From contig JAHRAL010000056.1 in the NCBI GenBank assembly GCA_020027325.1, forward strand, positions 1 to 64,000: DNA of 64,000 nucleotides, read 5' to 3'. Shown piece after piece: positions 42,830 through 51,164 of this stretch. The translations under genes were made by a program, and so were the position numbers. The notes under the pieces were generated by a model. That model had not been told where the DNA came from. It searched no databases and was given only the letters and a program-made list of their open reading frames with translations. Every line of letters starts with the position of its first letter. The first letter of the stretch is position 1. The DNA comes from Cenarchaeum sp. (GTDB lineage: Archaea; Thermoproteota; Nitrososphaeria; Nitrososphaerales; Nitrosopumilaceae).

Positions 42830-44060
42830 CGCACGGGTCACGTTCCGCAAGTCCCCCATACACGTCATGGAGCAGTTTACGTTTCACAACGTCGATTCGG
42901 CAATGTCGAGCTTTTGCAACCATGCAGAGCTTGACGAGTGCGTCATTGTCCAGACGTGCAACAGGGTCGAAGTCTACGGGGCCGCAGACACTTTCAACGA
43001 GGAAAAGATCCGGCGGACGTGGGCCTCGCTTGCGGGCCTTGACAGGGACGCATTCAAGGGAAACATCGAGGTCTCCAAGAGCACGGATGCATTGAACCAC
43101 CTCCTGCGCGTGGCAACGGGCTTGGACTCGATGGTAGTCGGTGAAGAGCAGGTCCTCGGACAGGTACGCAGCTCGATTACCGATGCGCGCAAGTGCGGCA
43201 CGTCCGGCGAGTCGCTCAACACGCTCTTTGATCGTGCAGTCAGGGTCGGGGCGCGGGTGCGCCACGCAACGGGAATGAACAAGGGCGGAATTTCCGTCGG
43301 GTCGATGGCAGTAAAGCTGGCAGAAGACGCGCACGGCAGGACGCTTGAGGGACAAGAGATACTCCTCATCGGCACCGGCGAGCTCTCAACCCTTGTTGCA
43401 AAGTCGCTCAAGCACCACGGGTATCCTTTCTCAGTTGCAAGCCGCACACTGCACCGCGCCGATGCCTTTTGCAGCTCAAACGGCGGCGAGCCGGTAAAGT
43501 TTGAGAGCATACTAGACGACTTTGGGGCATACTCTGTGATCTTTGTTGCAACAACTGCGCCCTACTTTATGGTGACAGCCGAAAAGGTGGCAAGCTCGCG
43601 CCGCAGGGATTCCACGATGATAATCGATCTCTCAAATCCACGTACAGTCGAGGAGAGTGTCTCGGGCATAGAGGGGGTAAGACTAGTAAACCTTGACGAG
43701 ATTGCAGGTATCGTGGAGCGCAACGTCAAGGAACGCGAGTCAAAGGTGGAGGATGCAGAAAGGATGCTCACAGACGAGCTCCCGGTACTCGAGGCATCCA
43801 TAAAGCGGCTGGAAGCTGAGCCCATAGTGGCCGGCGTATTCCGCCACGCCGACGAGGTCCGGCGGCGCGAGCTGGCAAAGGCCATGGAGATCCTCGGCGA
43901 CGTGGACGAAAAGACTGCGCGCACGCTAGCCGACCTTACGCGCTCGATAATGGAGGAGATTGTCGCAGGCCCTATCGAACATCTGCGCCACGCCTCAGAA
44001 CAAGGCGATGACTCGACGCTAAAGGCCGCACAAAGGCTCTTTGGGCCGCCTGCCGATTAG
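42810..44060 (+). CDS. hemA: Glutamyl-tRNA reductase
   Basis: 416 residues. The catalytic Cys50 is in VIVQTCNRVEVY; other marks are ATGLDSMVVGEEQVLGQV, NKGGISVGSMAVKLA and the NADPH motif LLIGTGELSTLVAKSL, with a C-terminal dimerisation helix region. It reduces Glu-tRNA to glutamate semialdehyde, the first committed step of tetrapyrrole synthesis. The start lies 20 bases inside the preceding gene. No hemL appears in the window. Confidence 0.96.
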   Translation: MPKTIVNARVTFRKSPIHVMEQFTFHNVDSAMSSFCNHAELDECVIVQTCNRVEVYGAADTFNEEKIRRTWASLAGLDRDAFKGNIEVSKSTDALNHLLRVATGLDSMVVGEEQVLGQVRSSITDARKCGTSGESLNTLFDRAVRVGARVRHATGMNKGGISVGSMAVKLAEDAHGRTLEGQEILLIGTGELSTLVAKSLKHHGYPFSVASRTLHRADAFCSSNGGEPVKFESILDDFGAYSVIFVATTAPYFMVTAEKVASSRRRDSTMIIDLSNPRTVEESVSGIEGVRLVNLDEIAGIVERNVKERESKVEDAERMLTDELPVLEASIKRLEAEPIVAGVFRHADEVRRRELAKAMEILGDVDEKTARTLADLTRSIMEEIVAGPIEHLRHASEQGDDSTLKAAQRLFGPPAD

Positions 44061-44070
44061 GATTATATTT
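44061..44070 (+). promoter_or_regulatory. TATA-like box of hemB
   Basis: GATTATATTT centred 29 nt before the hemB ATG at 44095. Confidence 0.5.
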
Positions 44071-44094
44071 GAACTCGGGGGCAGATTTGCACAC

Positions 44095-45078
44095 ATGCCG
44101 TTTCCAGCAACGCGTCTGCGCCGCCTGCGCAAAACTCCGAGTCTGCGCGACCTGATGTGCGATGTTAGGGTCTGTCCCGCAGACCTTGTCTGCCCCGTAT
44201 TCATAGACGAGTCCGGCGGCAAGACAAATGTGGAATCAATGCCCGGCATATCGCGCATTGCGCCCGGCGATATTGTCGGCGAGGTAAAAGAGATACTAGG
44301 GCTTGGGATACGCGGGGTAATGCTCTTTGGTGTCCCGGCATCAAAGGATGATGAGGGCAGCGGTGCGTTTGCAGACGACGGCTTGGTCCAAAACGCAATA
44401 CGCGACATACGCGGCTCACTCGGGGACAAGATCGCCGTGATGGCAGACGTGTGCCTGTGCCAGTATACCAAATCCGGCCACTGCGGCCTGGTCAAAGACG
44501 GCACCACCATAGACAACGACTCAAGCCTCGAGGCCCTTGCACGCACCGCCGTCAGCCAGGCGCGCGCCGGCGTCGACGTCGTGTCACCGTCGGCCATGAT
44601 GGACGGCCAGGTAGGCGCAATACGCGCCGCCCTGGACAGGGACGGTTTTGGAGACGTTGCGATAATGTCGCATTCGGCAAAGCATGCCTCGTCGTTTTAT
44701 GCGCCGTTCCGGGACGCAGCCGCGTGCGCCCCGCAGTTTGGTGACCGCAAGTCATATCAGGTTCCATATACCAGTGCGCGGACATCGATCCAAGAGGTGG
44801 CAACAGACGTCGAGGAGGGCGTCGACATTGTCATGATAAAACCCGCCCTTGCATATCTGGACATTATCGCCGAGTCCCGGCGGCGCTTTGATCTCCCGAT
44901 AGCAGCATACAGCGTGTCCGGCGAGTATGCGCTTGTAAAGAATGCGGCCTCTGGCGGCATGATAGACGGGCAGGCCGTCACACACGAGATACTCACGGCC
45001 ATAAAGAGGGCCGGCGCGGACATTATCGTGACATACTTTGCCAAGGAGGCAGCAGCTGTCATGTGTGATTGCCGGTGA
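44095..45078 (+). CDS. hemB: Porphobilinogen synthase (delta-aminolevulinate dehydratase)
   Basis: 327 residues starting MPFPATRLRRLRKTPSLRD, set by a TATA box and by family N-termini. The zinc-type active-site cysteines are in DVCLCQYTKSGHCG; the Schiff-base lysines are in SHSAKHASSFY and MIKPALAYLD. It joins two aminolevulinate molecules to porphobilinogen. It follows hemA by 34 bases and overlaps the next small gene (GTGA). Confidence 0.96.
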   Translation: MPFPATRLRRLRKTPSLRDLMCDVRVCPADLVCPVFIDESGGKTNVESMPGISRIAPGDIVGEVKEILGLGIRGVMLFGVPASKDDEGSGAFADDGLVQNAIRDIRGSLGDKIAVMADVCLCQYTKSGHCGLVKDGTTIDNDSSLEALARTAVSQARAGVDVVSPSAMMDGQVGAIRAALDRDGFGDVAIMSHSAKHASSFYAPFRDAAACAPQFGDRKSYQVPYTSARTSIQEVATDVEEGVDIVMIKPALAYLDIIAESRRRFDLPIAAYSVSGEYALVKNAASGGMIDGQAVTHEILTAIKRAGADIIVTYFAKEAAAVMCDCR

Positions 45079-45377
45079 GGACTGACGAGAATTACGAGAT
45101 CATGCGTGCGCTCGACGAGCTCCCCCACATAGTCGGGGCCACGTGTGCCACGGCGCTGCTCCGGGCCTCGCATAACAAGACCCCTAGCCGCGACGAGTAC
45201 CGCAGGCGTGCCGCAGAGTGCTTTGCAGAGTATACGGCGCAGATTGCACAAAACGACGGCCTGTCGGGCCTGAGCGATTACATCAAGAGGCGCATCAATG
45301 AAGAGACAGAGCGGATATTGTCCGGCAAAAACCCCCAGGTAGAGCGCAGGTACAAGCGGTACGTCGATTACGGTTGA
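45075..45377 (+). CDS. Small conserved-looking protein downstream of hemB
   Basis: 100 residues from GTG 45075, which overlaps the hemB stop as GTGA and suggests coupling. It is a mainly alpha-helical, charged protein (NYEIMRALDELPHIVGATC, RDEYRRRAAECFAEYTAQ, YIKRRINEETERIL) with no signal peptide or membrane segment. I do not recognise a family. Its position at the end of the hem cluster suggests a tetrapyrrole link, but this is only context. Confidence 0.65.
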   Translation: MRTDENYEIMRALDELPHIVGATCATALLRASHNKTPSRDEYRRRAAECFAEYTAQIAQNDGLSGLSDYIKRRINEETERILSGKNPQVERRYKRYVDYG

Positions 45378-45400
45378 CTGCGGCAAAACCATGTGTTCAC

Positions 45401-45411
45401 TAGATTTATAT
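45401..45411 (+). promoter_or_regulatory. TATA-like box of the small zinc-protein genes
   Basis: TAGATTTATAT centred 28 nt before the ATG at 45435, supporting translation of the 39-residue protein. Confidence 0.5.
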
Positions 45412-45434
45412 CAATCACAGATCCATACTAGGTC

Positions 45435-45554
45435 ATGTCGGACTTGTGGAAATGTTTTAGATGCAACCTCACGTTTCGCAGTGAGGAGCTGGCCTCGACC
45501 CACAAGACCATATCGGGCCACGCCGTCACAAAAGTAAGGGTAATAACGGCCTAG
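45435..45554 (+). CDS. 39-residue C2H2-type zinc-finger peptide
   Basis: Encodes MSDLWKCFRCNLTFRSEEL followed by ASTHKTISGHAVTKV. The spacing C-x2-C-x12-H-x5-H fits a single classical zinc finger. It is too short for ordinary gene calling, but the ATG sits 28 nt after a TATA-like box and the frame closes cleanly. Single-finger micro-proteins are common in thaumarchaea and could bind nucleic acid or protein. It is followed after 17 bases by another small zinc protein. Confidence 0.7.
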   Translation: MSDLWKCFRCNLTFRSEELASTHKTISGHAVTKVRVITA

Positions 45555-45571
45555 ATGTTTTGTCTGGCAGT

Positions 45572-45703
45572 ATGAAGGCAAGATTTCCAGGAACGTGCAC
45601 AGAGTGCGGCGGCCAGATAAAGGTGGGAAAGACGATACAAAAGAATTCCAAGGGCCAGTGGGTCCACGATGCGTGCTCTGACTTGAAGGATGAGCTTCCC
45701 TGA
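45572..45703 (+). CDS. 43-residue zinc-ribbon-like peptide
   Basis: Starts MKARFPGTCTECGGQIKVGK and continues to WVHDACSDLKDELP. Potential zinc ligands are C-x2-C (CTEC) plus His and Cys in HDAC; a treble-clef or ribbon fold is plausible. It reads in tandem with the zinc-finger peptide upstream and before pepF, and may share their transcript. Function unknown. Confidence 0.65.
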   Translation: MKARFPGTCTECGGQIKVGKTIQKNSKGQWVHDACSDLKDELP

Positions 45704-45747
45704 CCGGGACACGTGCAAGGCGCAAGACAGGGCGGCAGGCGCACGCA

Positions 45748-47481
45748 ATGGGTACCGGGCGGTGGGATCTCTCCGGACTCCCAGGCAAGAGTGCCGAGCC
45801 CCGGCGCATCAAGGAGATTCTCAGGCTAGTCAAAGGGTTTAGGGGATCAGAGGACCGCCTGCGCCCAAAGATAACGCATGCCGAGCTGCGCGGCATGATC
45901 TCAAAGATTGAAGAGATTGCCGAAAAGTTTGCCGAGCTTGCATCACATGCATCGCTCTCGCATGCGGCTGACACCCAGTCAGAGGCAAACATTGCACGCG
46001 TTGCCGCAATGAACCGGCTTGGAGCACGTGTGAGAAACGAGATGCTCTTTTTTGACCAGTGGTGGAAGCTCGGACTTGATGCGCACAACGCCGGCAGGCT
46101 GCTCGGCGTCCTCGGGGACTTGCGCGCATACTATGAGCACATGCGCCTTGACGCAAAGCACACGCTTCCAGAACCCCAGGAGCGCATTATCAACATAATG
46201 GATGTGACCGGCTCGTCTGCACTAGTCAGGCTCTATGATACGATTACGTCCAAGTTTGAGTACCGCGTAAACTCAAAGACCATGGGGCGCGAGGAGCTCG
46301 GCGCACTTGTGCGCAGTCCAGACGCAAAAATCCGCCGTGCCGCGTACAGGGCGCTGCTCTCAAAGTTTGCATCAAACAGGACGGTGCTAGGCGACATCTA
46401 TACGAGCATCGTCTCGGAATGGAACAGCGTCGAGGTCGACATCCGTAGCCACGATTCTGCAATATCTGTGCGCAACATGGCAAACAACATCGACGACAGG
46501 ACAGTCGAGTCGCTTCTGGGCGTGTGCAAAAAGAACGCCGGCGTGTTTCGAAGGTTCTTTGCGGCAAAGTCCAAGATGCTGGGGCGCAGAACCATGCAGA
46601 GATACGACCTCTATGCGCCCACATCCCGCCCACCGGGCCGGCGCCCGTACGGGGCCGCGCTCAGGGACGTCCTTGGTGCAATGTCTGACTTTGATCCCCG
46701 CATGTCTGCGATGGCAAAAAAGGTCGCCGATGCGGACCATATCGACTCGTCTGTAAGAAAGGGCAAGATGAGCGGGGCATTTTGCAGCACGGTCTCGCCT
46801 AGGCACATCCCGTACGTACTGCTGAGCTTTACCGGCACGCAAGATGACACGTTCACGCTTGCACACGAGCTGGGCCACGCAGTCCACAGCATTGCGGCCG
46901 CCTCACAGTCGATACTGGTCCAGCACGCCCCGCTTCCGGTCGCCGAGACCGCATCAACGTTCTCTGAGATGCTGCTCTATGACCGCATCATGGCCGGTGC
47001 GCCGCAGGCACAGGGGCGCGCACTCTTGGCATCAAAGCTTGACTCGCTGTATGCGACGATTGCGCGCCAGTCGTTTTTTACAATGTTTGAGATCAGCGCG
47101 CACAAGCTCGTCACAGACGGCGCCGGTGTCGGCGAGCTCTCAGCTGCATACATGAAGAATCTGAGGTCCCAGTTCGGGAGATCGGTCAGCATTTCAGAAG
47201 ACTTTGCAGACGAGTGGGTTGCAATACCGCATTTCTACCACACGCCGTTTTACTGCTATGCGTACTCGTTTGGAAACCTCATGGCACTGTCGCTTTTCTC
47301 GCGGTACAAGCGCGAGGGTGCGGGGTTTGCACAGACATACCTGGACATCCTGGCAGCAGGCGGCTCCAAAAAGCCCGAGGACCTCATGGCGTCCCACGGC
47401 TTTGACATAAAGAGCGCGGCATTCTGGCAGGAGGGATTCGACTATGTCGGAGCCCAGCTAGGCGCCCTGCAAAGACTGTAA
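45748..47481 (+). CDS. pepF: M3-family oligoendopeptidase F
   Basis: 577 residues, mostly helical. The zinc-binding HELGH is near residue 373 (FTLAHELGHAVHS), with the third ligand region ETASTFSEMLLYD downstream, and a C-terminal substrate cleft (HFYHTPFYCYAYSFGN). It cleaves short peptides in the cytoplasm during protein turnover. Length and motif order fit PepF. No TATA-like box is close, so it may be read from the small zinc-protein promoter. Confidence 0.94.
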   Translation: MGTGRWDLSGLPGKSAEPRRIKEILRLVKGFRGSEDRLRPKITHAELRGMISKIEEIAEKFAELASHASLSHAADTQSEANIARVAAMNRLGARVRNEMLFFDQWWKLGLDAHNAGRLLGVLGDLRAYYEHMRLDAKHTLPEPQERIINIMDVTGSSALVRLYDTITSKFEYRVNSKTMGREELGALVRSPDAKIRRAAYRALLSKFASNRTVLGDIYTSIVSEWNSVEVDIRSHDSAISVRNMANNIDDRTVESLLGVCKKNAGVFRRFFAAKSKMLGRRTMQRYDLYAPTSRPPGRRPYGAALRDVLGAMSDFDPRMSAMAKKVADADHIDSSVRKGKMSGAFCSTVSPRHIPYVLLSFTGTQDDTFTLAHELGHAVHSIAAASQSILVQHAPLPVAETASTFSEMLLYDRIMAGAPQAQGRALLASKLDSLYATIARQSFFTMFEISAHKLVTDGAGVGELSAAYMKNLRSQFGRSVSISEDFADEWVAIPHFYHTPFYCYAYSFGNLMALSLFSRYKREGAGFAQTYLDILAAGGSKKPEDLMASHGFDIKSAAFWQEGFDYVGAQLGALQRL

Positions 47482-47589
47482 TGAAAAGGGGGAGCCGTCA
47501 TCCAACGCACCGGACTCAGGCTCCCTGTGCCCCATACGGTTTGAAGCGATGTCGAACCGGCTCTTGCTGGTGGCGATTTAAACCTTGTT

Positions 47590-47703
47590 TCAGTCTCTGG
47601 CGACTCGCTTGAGAGTGCCGTCGCGAATCTCTGGCCATACCTTGTTGGCAACCTTGCGCTGCTTTTTCTTATTGAGTGGGAGGTCCTCGGATACGAGATG
47701 ATG
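47590..47703 (-). other. Open stretch in frame after the AT-rich orphan gene, possible gene remnant
   Basis: Directly after the TGA of the next gene, the same frame stays open for 37 codons (HHLVSEDLPLNKKKQRKV...PEIRDGTLKRVARD). It has a basic, protein-like composition and the local GC-rich style. It has no start codon of its own. It may be the 3' remnant of an older gene whose 5' part was replaced by the AT-rich sequence, or it may be chance. Confidence 0.3.
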
Positions 47704-48708
47704 TCAGTGATGCGGTGGACTGCTTTTCATAATTTGTTCATATGCGTCCCTTGCAAAATCTTGCACTTTGTCAAGCATCAGCACATCGCCGTCCCAGAAT
47801 TCATCTTCTGACACATCAAAGGATAACTTTGAAACACGCATGCGATCCCTACGCACTTTGAGATACAATTCTACTCGGTCATTATATGACAAAGATACAA
47901 TGAGCGCTTTATGCTTACCAATTCTAGCTAGTTTTGCGGCATCCTCAAATGCGTGTTCCAATTGAACTATGCCAGATTCTGGCTGAAATTGACCATATTC
48001 TTTTTGCCCGTATGCTATTCCCAGATATAACATTATCATCACTTCCTTCGTATAGAATGGATCATCCCATCTTGACTCTTTGGGCGCGAACTTCGACGAA
48101 TACGTCCATAGTTTGCTCGAATGCAGGTCAGAGATACTCCAAAAGTCGGACTTTGTAGCTATACCCGATCGCGGTGCGATGAACTCTGATCTCTTGGATA
48201 CCGGAGCTATCATTATTCCGCCTCTTTCAAGTTTGCCTATAATGAACGGCACATTGTGTTTTTCTACCAGTTTGACTACATCATCAATTGCAAGAGATAA
48301 CTGCATTCTCCCCTCTGAAAGAAATCCCAGATTCCCCCATTCGATTATTCCATTGACCAGACAGTCATATACTCTTGGAACCATCTCATCAATGGTGTAG
48401 TGTTTGTATTCAACACGGTCCCAAAATTCTTGCTTTTCAAATATGTCCAATTCTTTTGAAGAAAAGTTTTCCTTTCGGTGATCACTTATTGTCACTTTTG
48501 ATACTCCGCATGCAAATATATGCGCCGCCGTTGCGAAGTGTTCGCCTGCATGTATCCCAACGTTTCCCTTTTTGTCCTCTCCGATGTAATATGTGGAGTC
48601 GTTTACATTGGCCATTTTCGAGGCATCGCTCAACACCTCACGGAATCTTGACTCGTCCCACGAGTCGTCTATCTTTCCGTATGATTGCACCATGGTGGAT
48701 TTCATCAT
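47704..48708 (-). CDS. AT-rich orphan protein of unknown function
   Basis: 334 residues, no signal peptide or membrane segment. It begins MMKSTMVQSYGKIDDSWDES; a TATA-like GACTTAAATATT lies at about 48724-48735. Mixed alpha/beta composition (GIHAGEHFATAAHIFACGVS, FIIGKLERGGIMIAPVS, SLSYNDRVELYLKVRRDRM). I see no motif I can name. The base composition is markedly AT-rich against GC-rich genes on both sides, and both junctions are sharp, which suggests horizontal gain. An alternative start is the second Met. Confidence 0.68.
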   Translation of the reverse strand: MMKSTMVQSYGKIDDSWDESRFREVLSDASKMANVNDSTYYIGEDKKGNVGIHAGEHFATAAHIFACGVSKVTISDHRKENFSSKELDIFEKQEFWDRVEYKHYTIDEMVPRVYDCLVNGIIEWGNLGFLSEGRMQLSLAIDDVVKLVEKHNVPFIIGKLERGGIMIAPVSKRSEFIAPRSGIATKSDFWSISDLHSSKLWTYSSKFAPKESRWDDPFYTKEVMIMLYLGIAYGQKEYGQFQPESGIVQLEHAFEDAAKLARIGKHKALIVSLSYNDRVELYLKVRRDRMRVSKLSFDVSEDEFWDGDVLMLDKVQDFARDAYEQIMKSSPPHH

Positions 48709-48790
48709 GTCATGATCTGCTAGGGAATATTTAAGTCGTCAATAGCGGATCAAGTGCTGGGTTACATGCCAGAATCTTTGGCTACGCATA

Positions 48791-48800
48791 GCTTTTATGG
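48791..48800 (+). promoter_or_regulatory. TATA-like box
   Basis: CTTTTATGGT, centred about 27 nt before the GTG at 48822. Confidence 0.4.
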
Positions 48801-48821
48801 TTTGGTTTTGGGCGTCTTTGT

Positions 48822-49967
48822 GTGAACTGGTATTTTGTGTATGTGGCAGCCGCGATTCTTGGAATCGGCGCAGTATCTGCAATGCCGGCGTCTGCGCAGG
48901 ACAGCAACATACCGTTTCACGAGGTGGCCAACGTCATCGTAAATGCGACAAAGACGCCTAGCGCGACTGTCTCGATCACGCTCCAGAGCACAAGCATCAA
49001 TGACATGATGATCGATCCCGAGCTGGTCGGCAGGGTGGCACAAGATGATCGCATTGCATACATTGCGTTGACCAACGAAGGTGCGTGCGTGCCGGGAGTT
49101 GGTGATGAGTCGTGCATACTTGTAAGCATACTCAGGTCCGGCGAATGGAGCACCATCGATGACGTCCAATCCGGTGCCAAAATCATCGGCGACTCGTACA
49201 TTGACGAGCTCAACGGGGCGTTTGACACGAGTGCAGAGTTTCACTCCGTGTATATCCGCTATGACAGCGAGGCCCGGCTGAGCCAGGCATCAGACAGGGT
49301 CATAGTCTCGACAGTGTACACGATGCCTCGCGAGGATACCGCATCAATGTTTGAAAAGATCGGCGGCATAATCCTCTCGCCGGACATACGCAGTGGGGGC
49401 GGATTCTACGACGTGGCACGCTACATACTTGCGGCACATGACGCACGCATGCTCTTTTCCATGACGCCCAATGCAGGCACACCCCTCATGCAGATGCGCA
49501 TAGCCGCCGAGTTCGAGATTGCAGATCCGCACAGCATTGATCCAATCGCACTGTTCTCAGCGGACTCGATAGAACGCTCTGCAATGTTTTCACGCGGAGC
49601 CAATCCGCTTGGCTCCATCATCCAAGTCGCAGTAATCTCATCGGACAAGCTGGGTCTTGCATCATCAGAGTCAGAGATACTGCCGACTAGGATTATTGAC
49701 GGGGACCACGTTCCGCTACAGCTAAACACCCCTGGATGGATATTTGAATCCGCATCAGGCAAGCTCATCAAGGCCAAGTATATCTTTGGTACAAAAGACA
49801 AGATCGAGGGCGGCGACATTTCGTTTACGCTAAGGGCAGCCGAAGCGGCTCAGATGCCGGCAGAACCCGTGCCCACATTCAGCGTCCCAGCAGAGATACT
49901 CGTCATCATACTGGCAGTCATAATAGGGGCCGGTGCGGCGGCATGGTTCCTGATGCGCCGCGCCTAA
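48822..49967 (+). CDS. Surface-anchored protein of unknown function
   Basis: 381 residues from GTG. Signal peptide (VYVAAAILGIGAVSAMPASAQ), a long beta-rich external domain (ATVSITLQSTSINDMMIDPE, YIALTNEGACVPGVGDESC with a likely disulphide) and one C-terminal membrane helix (VIILAVIIGAGAAAWFL) ending in basic MRRA. The anchor lacks PEFG (it reads FSVPAE before the helix). The external domain shows no enzyme motif. Likely part of the cell envelope. The stop overlaps the convergent decarboxylase by 4 bases. Confidence 0.75.
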   Translation: MNWYFVYVAAAILGIGAVSAMPASAQDSNIPFHEVANVIVNATKTPSATVSITLQSTSINDMMIDPELVGRVAQDDRIAYIALTNEGACVPGVGDESCILVSILRSGEWSTIDDVQSGAKIIGDSYIDELNGAFDTSAEFHSVYIRYDSEARLSQASDRVIVSTVYTMPREDTASMFEKIGGIILSPDIRSGGGFYDVARYILAAHDARMLFSMTPNAGTPLMQMRIAAEFEIADPHSIDPIALFSADSIERSAMFSRGANPLGSIIQVAVISSDKLGLASSESEILPTRIIDGDHVPLQLNTPGWIFESASGKLIKAKYIFGTKDKIEGGDISFTLRAAEAAQMPAEPVPTFSVPAEILVIILAVIIGAGAAAWFLMRRA

Positions 49968-50515
49968 AAGAGCAGGCATGCGGCGGCAAAGACCGTGGTC
50001 CACCGGCCGTCCTTGTCGCCTATGGCAGTCTGGGTAATGTTTGATGTCTTGTATATCTGCCCCGATATGTTCCACTGCTGGCGCTTTTCGTCCCAGCTCT
50101 TGTCGATGTCAAACTTTATTCCAAGCGAGGAGGCAAGCATCTGTGCTGCAATATCCTCGGCATAGTCGCCTGCCTGCTTTTGGTTCTGCCCGAATGACTC
50201 GTGCTCAGAGAGGTACCCGTAGCGCCCGTTGTCCTTTGGGCGGGCCACGCCGACTGATGCAGCACACATCCTGTGGGGCTCGTTTGTCTGGGTCTTGGAA
50301 TATATCGTGAATAGTATCTGGCCGGCCTTTATCTCCCGGAGGCCCGCCTTTCTTGGGACCATCTTTGCATGCGGCGGAAATATGCTCGATATGAGGACAA
50401 GGTTTGTGCCCGCAATTCCGGCGTCGCGCAGCGCATACTCGAAACTGGTAAGCCGGTCCTCGTGTATCCCCCTGCCTTTTGTTAGAAACATGCGTTTTGG
50501 GACAAGGTCAAGCAA
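49964..50515 (-). CDS. pdaD: Pyruvoyl-dependent arginine decarboxylase
   Basis: 183 residues from TTG 50515, placed by a minus-strand TATA-like AACATAAATA at 50541-50550. N-terminal FLTKGRG and the self-cleavage site LISSIFPP (Ser44 becomes the pyruvoyl group), then FTIYSKTQTNEPHRMCAA and a C-terminal catalytic sheet (YGYLSEHESFGQ). It makes agmatine for polyamine synthesis and, in many archaea, for agmatidine in tRNA-Ile. Length fits the family. Confidence 0.92.
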   Translation of the reverse strand: MLDLVPKRMFLTKGRGIHEDRLTSFEYALRDAGIAGTNLVLISSIFPPHAKMVPRKAGLREIKAGQILFTIYSKTQTNEPHRMCAASVGVARPKDNGRYGYLSEHESFGQNQKQAGDYAEDIAAQMLASSLGIKFDIDKSWDEKRQQWNISGQIYKTSNITQTAIGDKDGRWTTVFAAACLLF

Positions 50516-50549
50516 TATGCAACACCGGCTTGCACATCTTTATTTATGT

Positions 50550-50786
50550 TTAATCGCGTGGCGGTTTGCGCGGGTCGCGCCGCTTGGGGGCCTGTGTAAG
50601 ATACAGCCATCCCACAACCCCGCCGAGACACAGGTTGATGGTTCCAAGAAATGTTAGGTAAAAGTTTGAGGCGTAAAAGGCAGACAGCGCGCCAAATGCG
50701 CTGGTTCCAAGTACGATGCCAAACACGCCGGTGCCCATGAATGCGGCAAGCATGACCTTGAGTTTTTTGGGTTTGATATAGCGCAT
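50550..50786 (-). CDS. Small two-helix membrane protein
   Basis: 78 residues with two hydrophobic helices (VMLAAFMGTGVFGIVLGTSAF and LTFLGTINLCLGGVVGWLYL) and basic ends (MRYIKPKKLK, KRRDPRKPPRD). A minus-strand TATA-like box (GATATAAAA on the plus strand, about 50808-50816) sits about 26 nt before the ATG. No family recognised; it could be a small subunit of a membrane complex. Its 3' end is 34 bases from the decarboxylase start. Confidence 0.65.
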   Translation of the reverse strand: MRYIKPKKLKVMLAAFMGTGVFGIVLGTSAFGALSAFYASNFYLTFLGTINLCLGGVVGWLYLTQAPKRRDPRKPPRD

Positions 50787-50917
50787 GGCAACGGTTCCAT
50801 ACTGTAAGATATAAAACTTGTATCAAGCGGTTTGCCGGCTGGAGGCTTTGCCCAGACCGAGCAAGGCAGACGGGCCATGTTGCCCGGCGGCACTATTTGG
50901 CAAACGACAACGTAATC

Positions 50918-50926
50918 CTTTAAACA
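50918..50926 (+). promoter_or_regulatory. TATA-like box for tRNA-Thr(TGT)
   Basis: CTTTAAACA, centred about 29 nt before the tRNA 5' end. Confidence 0.5.
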
Positions 50927-50950
50927 CTGCCGCATTGTGTTGCGTTGCGT

Positions 50951-51024
50951 GCCAATGTAGCTCAGCCTGGCAGAGCATTCGCCTTGTAAGCGAAAGGTCG
51001 GGGGTTCGGATCCCCCCATTGGCT
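50951..51024 (+). tRNA. tRNA-Thr (anticodon TGT)
   Basis: A 74-nt intronless cloverleaf. Acceptor GCCAATG/CATTGGC, D stem GCTC/GAGC, anticodon stem TTCGC/GCGAA around CTTGTAA (anticodon TGT, reads ACA and ACG), T arm GGGGG-TTCGGAT-CCCCC, discriminator T. The D and T loops match tRNA-Thr(GGT) at 8338. Confidence 0.95.
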
Positions 51025-51164
51025 CTCTTTTATCGTGCCTGCGCAACGCACGCCAGACTTGAAATGCGATCAGTTTATTATATGGGCTGGGAGGCTTGCT
51101 GATTAACGGAATAATGACGGAGTGGCATCGACACTTCTCTGTCATTGCCCAGAGAAGAGAACAG

